In this document: positions 7,374-16,409 of the stretch, piece after piece | Layout of the letters: the number at the start of each line of letters is the position of its first letter | Numbering within the stretch: the stretch's first letter is position 1 | Origin: CALCKU01 sp964607445 | GTDB lineage: Bacteria > Pseudomonadota > Alphaproteobacteria > Caulobacterales > Maricaulaceae | Reading direction: 5' to 3' | NCBI GenBank assembly: GCA_964607445.1 | Contig: CAZSKN010000014.1 | Location: 1-64,000, forward strand | Length of the DNA: 64,000 bases | Position numbers and translations under genes: made by a program | The notes under the pieces: model-generated | What the model was told of the DNA's origin: nothing | The model's input: only the letters and a program-made list of their open reading frames with translations | Databases searched by the model: none

Positions 7374-8136
7374 ATGTTTTCTCCAAATATTCTATTGCGC
7401 CGGATACGCTAAGGACGGTGGCATTGACCTGCTCGACCGCGGCAATGACGCGTGTGAGATCCTCTTGTGTGCAGCCCCACGCGCTCGGGGCATCACAGAC
7501 GTCATGTGTGAAAATTGTTATCCATGCCGGACGCTGTTCTAAGTGTAAAATGGCCTGGAGTAATCTGTCTAGACTTGAATCAGAGAACAAGGGAAAAGAC
7601 CCGATCTGATTGAGGTCTACCTGTCGGGCGTGGGCGAGGGGGGTGATACCTCTAAGGCCTTTAAATTGCGCCCCTAGGGCGGTTTTCAGTCGCGGGGTCG
7701 TTTGTCCATATGGATAGGCAAAGCTTGTGGCTTTCGGAAGTCCCAAAGCGTCAAAGCTTTTTTGATTACGGGCAATATCTGAAAGAAAGCTATCCTGAGC
7801 GCACTGTGTGGCATCGAAATGTGAAAATGTATGGTCGCCTAATTCATGGCCTGATGTAGCGACGGCTTTTGCATCCGCTGCCGACATATGCAGGCCCAGA
7901 TGATTGGTAATATCAAAAAGACCACAAGCCAGATAGATCGTGCTTGGCCATGCACGAGCCTCTAAAAGGGGCAGGGCATTTTCGACGACGGAGCGCGGGC
8001 AATCATCAAATGAGAAACTGACAATGGGGCGCTCAAGACATATGGATTGCAAGCGTCGAGATTGAAACGGAGTCAGACGTCGACTGACCCGTGAGGCTAA
8101 TGATCGTGAAGGTTGGTAGATTGTGGCGCTTGTCAT
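7366..8136 (-). CDS. hfsH: Polysaccharide deacetylase, HfsH type (NodB/CE4 domain)
   Basis: A 256-residue protein with the CE4 motifs in order: SFDD (42-45), the metal-binding HTFSH (102-106), FAYPYG (139-144) and a final FTHDV near residue 205. The two aspartates and two histidines needed for zinc and catalysis are present. It lacks a signal peptide, as does HfsH, which deacetylates GlcNAc of the lipid-linked holdfast unit. Partial deacetylation gives the positive charge needed for adhesion and cohesion. It overlaps hfsG by an ATGA-type four-base junction. Confidence 0.85.
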   Translation of the reverse strand: MTSATIYQPSRSLASRVSRRLTPFQSRRLQSICLERPIVSFSFDDCPRSVVENALPLLEARAWPSTIYLACGLFDITNHLGLHMSAADAKAVATSGHELGDHTFSHFDATQCAQDSFLSDIARNQKSFDALGLPKATSFAYPYGQTTPRLKTALGAQFKGLRGITPLAHARQVDLNQIGSFPLFSDSSLDRLLQAILHLEQRPAWITIFTHDVCDAPSAWGCTQEDLTRVIAAVEQVNATVLSVSGAIEYLEKTYD

Positions 8137-9065
8137 GACAGGGCCTCGGCATACCAGCTGGCTCTCCAGAGTTTTAACGCCATAAGACGAAGCTTTATCG
8201 GGCCGTGTGTGAATTTGACGATCTGGCGAAGTACAGGGCGCATGAGGGCCTGTCCGGGCACGGATTTCAGGGTTTTCGAAATATTATAAAGCGCCAATGT
8301 TTGTGCAAGATCGGGATGTTTTGTCGTGAATCTGACATAGTTTTGCGCACTGTCCTTAAACCGTCTTAGCAAAGTATCCGTATCTTCAAGTCCGAGATGC
8401 AGGGCCGGGATTTCGGCGTGTAGAAGTGTAAATTTTTGACTGACGCGCGCAGCCCACTCACTGTCTTCCCATCCCCAACCTGTGAATTCAGGGTCAAACC
8501 CTTCCGCCATCATGACGCTGGTTTTCACACAGAGATTTGAGCTGGCTACATATTGTGGGCCTGCCGCTTGGCGTTCGCTTAAGGTCAAACAATCTGAAAC
8601 CTCGGAAAACGCCCTGTGTAATTCTTGATCCACGGTCTCGGCCTGTTGGGGAACGATAAAGCCGCCGAAAATTATATCGGCAATATCCGTGTTAATTAAG
8701 TCTAGATAATCCGTTAAAAAATGCGGGCTTACCGGTCGCATATCAGCATCTAGAAATAAAACCCACTCGGCGCGCGCCTGTGATTGCAATTGATTGCGCC
8801 CTGCCGAACGCCCTTGATTTTGCGCGGCAATGACCAATGTCACCTCTTGTGAACTGGCGTGAATGATTTCCGTAAGACGTGCCGTAATCGCAGGGTCTTG
8901 CGTGCCATCATCATAAAGCCAAATCTCGATCGCTAGCCCTTGGCTTTGTGCTAATAAAGCTTGCAATAAAGGGGCAGGATCATCCTTATAAAATGGGACC
9001 AGTACCGATAAAACTGGCTTTATGGCAGGTGATTGCGGGTTTTTGATATATTGTAGATCTGTCAT
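8133..9065 (-). CDS. hfsG: GT2 family glycosyltransferase, HfsG type
   Basis: A 310-residue GT2 enzyme: SVLVPFYKDDP (20-30), YDDG (51-54) for nucleotide binding, DAD (106-108) for the metal, and GWGWEDSEW (about 195) where the catalytic base is expected. A 30-residue lead precedes the GT-A fold. It sits between the flippase and the deacetylase with four-base overlaps on both sides, the position of hfsG in Caulobacter. It should extend the undecaprenyl-linked oligosaccharide in the cytoplasm; the donor sugar cannot be read, though GlcNAc would fit the following deacetylase. Confidence 0.82.
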   Translation of the reverse strand: MTDLQYIKNPQSPAIKPVLSVLVPFYKDDPAPLLQALLAQSQGLAIEIWLYDDGTQDPAITARLTEIIHASSQEVTLVIAAQNQGRSAGRNQLQSQARAEWVLFLDADMRPVSPHFLTDYLDLINTDIADIIFGGFIVPQQAETVDQELHRAFSEVSDCLTLSERQAAGPQYVASSNLCVKTSVMMAEGFDPEFTGWGWEDSEWAARVSQKFTLLHAEIPALHLGLEDTDTLLRRFKDSAQNYVRFTTKHPDLAQTLALYNISKTLKSVPGQALMRPVLRQIVKFTHGPIKLRLMALKLWRASWYAEALS

Positions 9066-10540
9066 TGTGACACCTCGGCAGGGATGGCGTGTGTCCGCTC
9101 AGAGTATTTTGCGATATATTTCGATATAAGGTCGCGGCAATCCGCAATGTTAAGTATGAAGCTGACACTGGCGTAAACGCCGCCCCCTATACCGGCTTTG
9201 ATTAAAAGTTCTAACAGGTCCGGTGTTGTGTCGGGCAGGGGTAAGGCACTGACGATTGCGGCCATAAGAGCACACGCAATCCCTATTTTTACCAATGCCA
9301 AGACTGGCAATGGCAGGGGGTAGTAACGCCGCCCCATAATCAAGGTGAGGACGAAACCCAGAGCATAAGCGGTGAGTGTGGCATAGACGGCGCCCATCAT
9401 ACCATATCGGGGTATCCATATGAAATTGAGTGCGATATTGATGATGACCGGCGGTACCATGGCCCAGACAAACATAGCTGTTTTTTCTGAGAGCATGAAG
9501 GCGCGGTGGGCATAGTAGGAAATCATCCCGTTAAGGACACCCGCAAAAGCAATCAAAGGCATGATCTTTACAGCTTCCTCGCGCACAGATTCTCCCAGAA
9601 TTATGCCCGCAGGTTCTGCGACAAGCGCAATACCGGTCGCCGCTGGCAAGCTCATCCACAATAGGGCCGCCGCGTAGTTAGACATGATAGATTTGGAGGT
9701 GTCTAACCCGTCAAATTCCAGCGCGGACACGACTATGGGGGTAATGGCCATGCTGAGCCAGACGAATAAAATTTCTACGCTGCGATTGGCCAGATTATAA
9801 CCAGCATTATATTGACCCGCAGCTTCAGTGCCTAGAAAACCGGAGATAAGATACATGTCAGCGGAGTTCAGCGTATAGGCCAATAGCAAAGAGACGCAAA
9901 TAGGCATGCCATATGTAAAGGCCGTTTTAACGTGTTGCGTGTCAATCTGTCCGTCTTTCATATGTGCCCACATGAAGGGGAGTTCTTTGCATAGGGTCAA
10001 AATACAGGCGATGATAACGCCGATGAAAGGGGCCGCTTCGCGCAAGGGCGTTAGGATGATGAGTAGAATACCGATTGAAAACGCCAAGAGCGTATGCAGC
10101 GTGTAAATAATACTATAGCGCTTGACCCGGTAGCTGGCTTTATGGGCTTCTATGCCGATATTGAAGATAATTTGCAAACAGGTCGATCCCAAAGCGAAAG
10201 CTAGAATGACTTTTATACTTGGGTCTAGGGGGAGGAGGTGCAGGGTGACTAACGCGAGCACAAATCCAATAGCCCCGATAATGATAGCGGTCAGATATAG
10301 AGACTTTAGATAGTCATGTGCAACGCCGTCGCGTTCAGCGCGGGGTAAGAACCGGGCTATGGCCGCCTCTACCCATGTGAAACTGCCCATATGGAAAAAC
10401 TGTAGAGTGATAACGCACAAAGCATATACGCCAAATTCTGCCCCGGTCAGTAAGCGGGTCAAAATCATGATCGTTCCAAAACTTGCGACAATATTCGCAA
10501 GATTTACAGGAAGATAGGCGAGTGCAGATTTACCCATCAT
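9062..10540 (-). CDS. hfsF: Polysaccharide flippase, Wzx/HfsF type
   Basis: A 492-residue polytopic protein with about 12-14 membrane helices and the MOP/polysaccharide-synthase N-terminal pattern (NLANIVASFGTIMILTRLL, then GVYALCV). It should move the lipid-linked repeat unit across the inner membrane. It shares a four-base overlap with hfsG downstream and follows hfsE by 42 bases, so the operon reads hfsE-hfsF-hfsG-hfsH-GT2. Length and topology are normal for the family. Confidence 0.85.
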   Translation of the reverse strand: MMGKSALAYLPVNLANIVASFGTIMILTRLLTGAEFGVYALCVITLQFFHMGSFTWVEAAIARFLPRAERDGVAHDYLKSLYLTAIIIGAIGFVLALVTLHLLPLDPSIKVILAFALGSTCLQIIFNIGIEAHKASYRVKRYSIIYTLHTLLAFSIGILLIILTPLREAAPFIGVIIACILTLCKELPFMWAHMKDGQIDTQHVKTAFTYGMPICVSLLLAYTLNSADMYLISGFLGTEAAGQYNAGYNLANRSVEILFVWLSMAITPIVVSALEFDGLDTSKSIMSNYAAALLWMSLPAATGIALVAEPAGIILGESVREEAVKIMPLIAFAGVLNGMISYYAHRAFMLSEKTAMFVWAMVPPVIINIALNFIWIPRYGMMGAVYATLTAYALGFVLTLIMGRRYYPLPLPVLALVKIGIACALMAAIVSALPLPDTTPDLLELLIKAGIGGGVYASVSFILNIADCRDLISKYIAKYSERTHAIPAEVSQ

Positions 10541-10582
10541 GGTAAATTACCGCCTTTAAGCATATCGGGATAAAATAGGGCA

Positions 10583-12187
10583 TTAGCGGATATTTTCAGA
10601 ATCACCCAATAAGCACGGCAAGGTTTTGAGCATGATAATAATATCAAAAATCAAAGAACTCCGCTCGATATACTCAACATCATAGCGGACGCGGATGGCC
10701 ACATCTTCGCCACTATGCAGAGGGCCGCGTGAGCCGTTAATTTGTGCCCATCCTGTCATGCCGGGTTTAACCTTATGACGGTGTGCATATTCTTCGACCA
10801 ATTTATAACTTTCAATATCGCCAGTGCGCATGCCGACGGCATGGGGGCGCGGGCCGACTAAAGACATTTCACCTTTGAGCACATTGATCAGTTGTGGCAA
10901 TTCATCAATGCTGGTGTTCCGTATAATACGGCCTAATTTTGTGATCCGACTATCGGCTTCGGTGACTTGTTTGGCGGCGAGTTTATCTTCATCTTCGATT
11001 TTCATAGACCGAAATTTGTAAACGTTGAAAATACGGTTGTTAAAGCCGTGACGCTGTTGTGTGAACAAGGCGGGGCCGGGACTGTCGAGTTTTATCATTA
11101 ACGCAATCAGGGCTAAAAAAGGTGCGCCTAATGTGAGCGCTATGAGGCTAATGCCCACATCCATCGCGCGTTTCATCGCAATATGACGCCCGCTTTTAGG
11201 ATTTCCTGTAACTTCGCGCATGCCAATGGCCGCAATTTCGGTTAATCGTTGCTGGACATGGTTGAGGTTTTCAAATTCATCAACAACAAAGGCAATACGG
11301 TTGGGAAGAAGACGGACCTGTTCTATAAATTCTTTCTTACGTGCGCGGGCCGCACTCGGCAGGGTCACAACAATCCGGTCAACATAGGGTAGATCTTCCC
11401 ACTCGGTTAATTCCTTGATTTTTCCGACGATAGGCACGCCGTGGATGTTGAGCGGTGCGCGTGAAATCCGATCATCAAAAATGGCCAGAATGTTAAGGTC
11501 TCGCGTTTTGGCGTTTTCTTCGATCAAACGGCGTGCGGATTCTGTGGCGCCTAACATAACAATGGTTGGGGTCAGAGCGCCATGTTTGTGCATGCGTTTG
11601 GCTTGTTGATAATAGAATGAGTGTAAAACCACTAATCCCAACGTGGCCATCAAGCCTGATTTAGCCAAAGCATCGGGTAAAAACGTATCCGGACGAATGA
11701 TAAGGGCAAATGATAACCAAATGCCCAAAGCGGCGGCGGCGGCAATGAGAACTTTCTTCATATGCTCGAAATAGGTTTCGGAGGCCGAAAATTGATGGGC
11801 TTTTATCGCAAATAACATGACAATAAAGCCGCCAGCCCCGATACATCCCGCCACGATAGGCGCAATAATGGCCCGGTTGTTTGTCCCGATATAGGCATTC
11901 CAAAGCCCCAGAAAGATCAGGGCCGATACCCAGAATATATCAGAGCTTCGCACCACGAACCTCACGGCGGTAACATTGGTTTTCCGCCGCGGCGCGGAGA
12001 TATCGGCAAGGGTTTTGCGCTTACGACGCCTATCCATCGCAGGTTTGGTTTTAGGATCGCGAATGCGAGCTGCAAAATTATCCTGATGTGATTGTCGACG
12101 TTTTTCTTCCGTCGTGCGTCGGCTATTTAAATTTTCATCATTTGCACGATGTGCCTTTAATGATGACGTCTGGCTGTTTTTAGACAT
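10583..12187 (-). CDS. hfsE: Undecaprenyl-phosphate sugar phosphotransferase (PHPT), HfsE/PssY type
   Basis: 534 residues from the ATG at 12187, chosen over a GTG nine bases upstream because AGGTGGG sits at good spacing before it. A basic N-terminus of about 75 residues rich in Arg and Lys leads to four or five membrane helices, a CoA-binding-like cytoplasmic domain (with ATESARRLIEEN) and a C-terminal bacterial sugar transferase domain starting RAMDVGIS and including KFRSMK and DELPQL. It transfers a sugar-1-phosphate to undecaprenyl phosphate, the first step of repeat-unit synthesis. It heads the minus-strand operon. Caulobacter has redundant initiators (HfsE, PssY, PssZ); position favours HfsE. 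Confidence 0.87.
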   Translation of the reverse strand: MSKNSQTSSLKAHRANDENLNSRRTTEEKRRQSHQDNFAARIRDPKTKPAMDRRRKRKTLADISAPRRKTNVTAVRFVVRSSDIFWVSALIFLGLWNAYIGTNNRAIIAPIVAGCIGAGGFIVMLFAIKAHQFSASETYFEHMKKVLIAAAAALGIWLSFALIIRPDTFLPDALAKSGLMATLGLVVLHSFYYQQAKRMHKHGALTPTIVMLGATESARRLIEENAKTRDLNILAIFDDRISRAPLNIHGVPIVGKIKELTEWEDLPYVDRIVVTLPSAARARKKEFIEQVRLLPNRIAFVVDEFENLNHVQQRLTEIAAIGMREVTGNPKSGRHIAMKRAMDVGISLIALTLGAPFLALIALMIKLDSPGPALFTQQRHGFNNRIFNVYKFRSMKIEDEDKLAAKQVTEADSRITKLGRIIRNTSIDELPQLINVLKGEMSLVGPRPHAVGMRTGDIESYKLVEEYAHRHKVKPGMTGWAQINGSRGPLHSGEDVAIRVRYDVEYIERSSLIFDIIIMLKTLPCLLGDSENIR

Positions 12188-12474
12188 TTTTCCCACCTCT
12201 ATGACAGTTTATTCCCGTCTTTGAGACTGTGTTACGCGAATAGAGCAAATATCTCGTAAACAAATGACGTTAAAATAACGCCCTCTGAAAGATTGCGAGG
12301 CGGAAGTGTTCAAATAAGGGACAGGCGAGATCAAAGCAGGGTTAATATTTAGTGACATTGGATGCGCAGCCGATAATCCGTGTCTGGAGCGGCTTGTTGT
12401 ATGTCCATTCGACGTTTAAGCTTTGCGAGGGTCAATAATAGACTATAGGGCCGCGAAATATTGGAGCTTGAAAG
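12188..12474. promoter_or_regulatory. Divergent upstream region of hfsE and the PhyH-type gene
   Basis: 287 bases containing an inverted repeat, CGTTA-AAA-TAACG (12268-12280), on the hfsE side, a possible operator. GGAG lies upstream of the PhyH start at 12475. No RNA gene is seen. Confidence 0.4.
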
Positions 12475-13293
12475 ATGATGTCTGGTTTACATCCACGGCA
12501 GATCACTGAAACTGAAATTAAAACGTTTGAGGACGAGGGGGTTGTCTGCTTAAGGGGCCTATTTGACCCCGCCCAGCTTGAGGTTTTGCGCATGGCCGCG
12601 GAACGTTCATTGGACGCTCCGGGTCAATTACATGCGGAATTGGCGGCGCAGCGCCAAGACGCGGGGCGGTTTTTTCATGATACATTCGTTTGGTTGCATG
12701 ATGACACTTGCCGGGATTTTGTGTTCAACTCGCCCGCAGCCTCAATCGCGCAGCAGCTTATGCGGTCTGAAAAAGTCAATATTTTCTTTGATCAATGGCT
12801 GATTAAAGAACCCGGCACGCCCACCCAGACCCCTTGGCATCATGACATGACCTATTGGCCCATCACAGGATGCCAGATTTCTACGCTTTGGCTAGCCCTT
12901 GACCCTGTCAGCCGTGAAACAGGTGCGGTTGAATATGTCAAAGGCTCGCATAAATGGGGGCAAAAGTTTCGTCCGGCAAGTTTTGGTAATTCTAACCAAT
13001 ATACCGAGGATATTCCCAAGGTTCCCGACATAGATGCCTTACGCTCGGAACTGGAGTTTGTGGAATTTGAATTACAGCCCGGAGATTGCACGGTGCATCA
13101 GGGTTTAACCGTGCATGGTGCCTCGGGGAATGTTTCGTCAACACAGAGGCGACGGGCCTATATCACGCGGTGGACCGGGGATGATGTTGTCTTCCATCCC
13201 CGTAAGGGATTACAAGAAATGCCGGACATCCCGGATGGGCTTAATCCCGGAAACCCCCTAGATTCTCCATTATGGCCGCGCATTATCGGCTAG
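12475..13293 (+). CDS. Phytanoyl-CoA dioxygenase (PhyH) family protein
   Basis: A 272-residue Fe(II)/2-oxoglutarate oxygenase of the PhyH family. The iron-binding HxD is at H122/D124 (in WHHDMTYW), the distal histidine is in HQGLTVHGASGN (about 208-218), and the 2-oxoglutarate arginine is in RRRAYITRW (about 226). TLWLALDP and GAVEYVKGSH are the usual core strands. The substrate is unknown; the family hydroxylates acyl-CoAs and many small secondary metabolites. It stands alone, divergent from hfsE, with no obvious pathway partner nearby. A second ATG three bases downstream is an equally possible start. Confidence 0.83.
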   Translation: MMSGLHPRQITETEIKTFEDEGVVCLRGLFDPAQLEVLRMAAERSLDAPGQLHAELAAQRQDAGRFFHDTFVWLHDDTCRDFVFNSPAASIAQQLMRSEKVNIFFDQWLIKEPGTPTQTPWHHDMTYWPITGCQISTLWLALDPVSRETGAVEYVKGSHKWGQKFRPASFGNSNQYTEDIPKVPDIDALRSELEFVEFELQPGDCTVHQGLTVHGASGNVSSTQRRRAYITRWTGDDVVFHPRKGLQEMPDIPDGLNPGNPLDSPLWPRIIG

Positions 13294-13464
13294 TCGAGCT
13301 GCGGTATTGAACGTGGTGAAATTTACGGGGCGTAAGCTGGGTTTTGAAATCCGAAAGGCGGGCGTGGCCATGGCATGAAGGGCGCGCGAGACCTAGCTGG
13401 AAATATGGGTGTTTTATCTGCAATGGATAAGAGTTTCTTAGGTTTCTCTGCTAATCTTGCGATA

Positions 13465-13956
13465 ATGATTCGTTTTCTAACCATTTCTTTGTGTATTTTG
13501 AGCAGTGCTTGGGTTTTAACCGCCTGTCAGTCCGGCTCGGGCGGGTTTGATGACCGATATGTTTTTACACCGCGTCCCGGACAAGGCCGATATGTGCAAC
13601 CCGCCAATTTGCGTCCATTGCCCACGCAACCTATTCAACTTGCGGATTTGTGTCGTGCCAATTTTTACAAAGGTCTGGAAGGTCAACATGAAGGGGCGAT
13701 ATATTTCGTCGGACTTCCGGGAGCGGTTCGGGTTATTAAACCGGCTTTTCTGGAGGGGTTTGAAAATGATTTTCTACCCGACACCTTACCGCGCGCGCCT
13801 CTTTTAGAAGTGCGCGATTATATTCCGGACCAAATTTTATACGCACCGACGATCCGGACAGTCGATAGCGTGCTTAATGCCGGCCCTGTTATTCGTGAAC
13901 GCCTGACTGTCGAGCTTGATGTCGAGGGCTATGTCCAAGACGTGCGGTGCGGCTAG
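13465..13956 (+). CDS. Predicted lipoprotein, 163 aa, unknown function
   Basis: The start was placed at the ATG at 13465, not at 13375, because it gives a clean lipoprotein signal: MIRF, a hydrophobic core, then the lipobox LTAC with Cys21. The mature part is Pro/Arg-rich at first (TPRPGQGRYVQPANLRPLP), followed by a compact domain with LADLCRANFYKGLEGQHEG and a C-terminal ELDVEGYVQDVRCG. No family is recognised. Its TAG stop and that of the facing ABC-F gene share the palindrome CTAG. Confidence 0.72.
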   Translation: MIRFLTISLCILSSAWVLTACQSGSGGFDDRYVFTPRPGQGRYVQPANLRPLPTQPIQLADLCRANFYKGLEGQHEGAIYFVGLPGAVRVIKPAFLEGFENDFLPDTLPRAPLLEVRDYIPDQILYAPTIRTVDSVLNAGPVIRERLTVELDVEGYVQDVRCG

Positions 13957-15842
13957 TCCAGACCTTCTTCGGCTCTGGCCGTTTCATAGGCCTCCAGAGC
14001 CAGTAAACCGTCGTCTTCCAACTTATCTATGAGATGGACTAAACGTGTCCGTTCTCGTCCCAGGCTGACAGCTTTATCTGGGTCATTTGCAAAGAGTTCA
14101 GGATCAGATAATGCCGTGTCAATATCGATAATGGCGATATGGGACGCCTCTATGCGTTCTTCAATCCGGTCATATTTTTTCTTGAGAGGCGCAATACGTT
14201 TTCTGGCTTCCGCGGCGGATTTTCGGGCGAAGTTTTTCTTTTTCTCGGGTTGAGTTGGTGTCTTTTTGTCCTGTTTTTGTTTTTCCAACTGTAGGGCGCG
14301 ATAATCCTTCAGAGTTCCGTCATAGGTCGTAACCGTACCCTTATCGACAAGCCAAAGACGGTCAACAACCGATTCGAGTAAATTCCGGTCATGCGAGATG
14401 ATCAGAACTGCCCCTGAATATTCATTGAGCGATTTGATCAGTTCCGAACGGCTATCCATATCCAGATGGTTGGCCGGTTCATCCAAGACAAGCAAATGCG
14501 GCGCATGAAAGCTGATGAGCGAAAATAACAGGCGGGCCTTTTCGCCGCCAGAGAGGTCGCCTGCGGGCGTTTCCGCATTTTTAATACCCAAGCCAAAACG
14601 GGCCAGACGCGCGCGCCTTTGCGCTTCGGTGGCGTCTGGCATTAAATCGCGTATGTGATCATAGGCCGAGGCCGATGGGTTAAGGGCGTCGATCTGGTGT
14701 TGGGCAAAATAACCTATAACAAGTTTTTTATGGCGTTTGATAAACCCGTCCTGAGGCGCAAGTTCGCCCATAATGGCTTTGGCAAAGGTCGATTTACCTT
14801 CTCCGTTCTTGCCCAGTAATCCAATGCGGTCATCCGGGTCGATACGTTGATTGAGGTTTTTTAAAACCACCACCTCGTCTTCATAGCCTAGGGTGACATC
14901 ATCAAAGCGCACAATAGGCGGGTTCAAAGCCCGTTCGGGACTGGGCAGATCAATGGGGGGTATCGGATCATTGATAATTGTGGCGACGGGCGCCATTTTT
15001 TCCAGCCTTTTGACCCGGCTTTGGGCCTGTTTGGCCTTTGTGGCCTTGGCTTTGAATCGCGTGACAAAGGCTTCGAGGCGGCGACGTTCATCTTCTTGTT
15101 TGGCATTCATCGCCATATTCAGACGATTTTGTTCGGCCAAGCGTTTTTCAAATGCGTCATAGCCCCCCGCATAGCCGAATAATTTCCCTTGCCGGAGATG
15201 TGCTATATGGGTCACGGCACTGTTTAGAAAATCCCGGTCATGCGAGATGATAAAGGCCGTACCGCGATAATTCCGGATATGGGCTTCGAGCCAAACAGCC
15301 CCTTCTACATCCAGATAATTGGTAGGTTCGTCCAAAATTAACAAATCCGGCTTGGCAAATAACATCGCCGCGAGGGCGACGCGCATACGCCAGCCGCCCG
15401 AAAAATCGGCACATGCGCGCTGCTGATCCGTCCCTGAAAACCCCAGACCTGATAAAATACTGCCTGCACGGGCTTCGGCTGTATAGGCGTCAATATCGGC
15501 TAAACGCGTGTGAATCAGGCCGATACGATCCGGATCTATCGCGGTTTCGGCCTCGGCTAATAAAGCCGAGCGTTCACTATCGGCTTCCAGAACGGTTGCC
15601 AATAAACTTTGCGGGCCTGATGGAACTTCTTGGTCAACTGCGCCTAAACGCATGTTTTTACGAAGGTTTATCTCGCCGCCATCCGGTGAAATTTCACCTT
15701 TTAACAGTCGGAACAATGTCGATTTCCCTGTGCCGTTACGTCCAACCAAGCCCATTTTCATGCCTTCGCGTACCGCAAGTGTGGCTTGGTCAAATAGGGC
15801 GCGGCCCTCAAGCCGGTATGTCAAATCATTTATATGCAGCAT
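13953..15842 (-). CDS. ABC-F family ATPase (Uup/YheS-like)
   Basis: 629 residues with two ABC domains and no membrane helices. The first Walker A is GRNGTGKS (about 34-41), with FSGGW signature and LILDEPTN Walker B; the second Walker A is GKNGEGKS (about 343), with LSGGEKAR and LVLDEPANHLD. The linker between domains is rich in Lys, Arg and Ala, as expected for the P-site tRNA interaction motif, and the C-terminus (about 540-629) is a charged coiled coil. ABC-F proteins act on the ribosome as translation factors, and some give antibiotic protection. The YheS-like branch fits the length and first-domain sequence. It is a single gene in housekeeping context. Confidence 0.9.
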   Translation of the reverse strand: MLHINDLTYRLEGRALFDQATLAVREGMKMGLVGRNGTGKSTLFRLLKGEISPDGGEINLRKNMRLGAVDQEVPSGPQSLLATVLEADSERSALLAEAETAIDPDRIGLIHTRLADIDAYTAEARAGSILSGLGFSGTDQQRACADFSGGWRMRVALAAMLFAKPDLLILDEPTNYLDVEGAVWLEAHIRNYRGTAFIISHDRDFLNSAVTHIAHLRQGKLFGYAGGYDAFEKRLAEQNRLNMAMNAKQEDERRRLEAFVTRFKAKATKAKQAQSRVKRLEKMAPVATIINDPIPPIDLPSPERALNPPIVRFDDVTLGYEDEVVVLKNLNQRIDPDDRIGLLGKNGEGKSTFAKAIMGELAPQDGFIKRHKKLVIGYFAQHQIDALNPSASAYDHIRDLMPDATEAQRRARLARFGLGIKNAETPAGDLSGGEKARLLFSLISFHAPHLLVLDEPANHLDMDSRSELIKSLNEYSGAVLIISHDRNLLESVVDRLWLVDKGTVTTYDGTLKDYRALQLEKQKQDKKTPTQPEKKKNFARKSAAEARKRIAPLKKKYDRIEERIEASHIAIIDIDTALSDPELFANDPDKAVSLGRERTRLVHLIDKLEDDGLLALEAYETARAEEGLD

Positions 15843-15931
15843 GGCGCGTTGCTTATCATGGGTTCACAAGTCGTCAAGTGTCCGTTATAGGGCGGCCAAG
15901 TTTAGATTTATTGCCATCACAGGAGTTTTCA

Positions 15932-16354
15932 ATGGCTGTTCAACGTACATTTTCAATTATTAAACCCGATGCGACCCAACGTAATATAACGGGTAAGGTC
16001 AATGCCAAGATCGAAGCCGCCGGATTGCGGATTATCGCACAAAAACGCTTGCAGCTTACTCCCGAGCAAGCGGGTGGATTTTATGCCGTGCATAAAGAGC
16101 GCCCATTCTATAATGATCTTGTGGCCTTTATGACTTCGGGTCCGGTCATCGTCCAAGTTTTAGAGGGCGAGAATGCGATTGCGGCCTATCGTGAAGTTAT
16201 GGGGGCGACAAATCCCAAGGAAGCGGCACCCGGCACTATTCGGGCTGAATTTGCACAAAGCATAGATGCCAATACGGTACATGGATCGGATGCACCGGAA
16301 ACGGCAGCAGAAGAAATTCCGTTCTTCTTTACCGATGACGAAATCGTCGGGTAA
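15932..16354 (+). CDS. ndk: Nucleoside diphosphate kinase
   Basis: 140 residues from the ATG at 15932, preceded by AGGAG at 15921-15925; a longer frame opens upstream but starts inside the ABC-F gene and is not needed. MAVQRTFSIIKPDA is the classic NDK start, and NTVHGSDAPE near residue 116 carries the phosphorylated histidine and the HGSD signature. It moves phosphate between nucleoside tri- and diphosphates. It is a single gene with its own terminator, between abc-F and purN. Confidence 0.97.
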   Translation: MAVQRTFSIIKPDATQRNITGKVNAKIEAAGLRIIAQKRLQLTPEQAGGFYAVHKERPFYNDLVAFMTSGPVIVQVLEGENAIAAYREVMGATNPKEAAPGTIRAEFAQSIDANTVHGSDAPETAAEEIPFFFTDDEIVG

Positions 16355-16373
16355 ATTCCCGCACTATAGGGTG

Positions 16374-16398
16374 AAAGCCGGGTTTTTGACCCGGTTTT
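16374..16398 (+). terminator. Intrinsic terminator after ndk
   Basis: CCGGGT (16378-16383) pairs with ACCCGG (16389-16394) around the loop TTTTG and is followed by TTTTAATTT. AAAG precedes the stem, so it may act weakly on the facing purN transcript too. Confidence 0.7.
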
Positions 16399-16409
16399 AA
16401 TTTCCGGTT

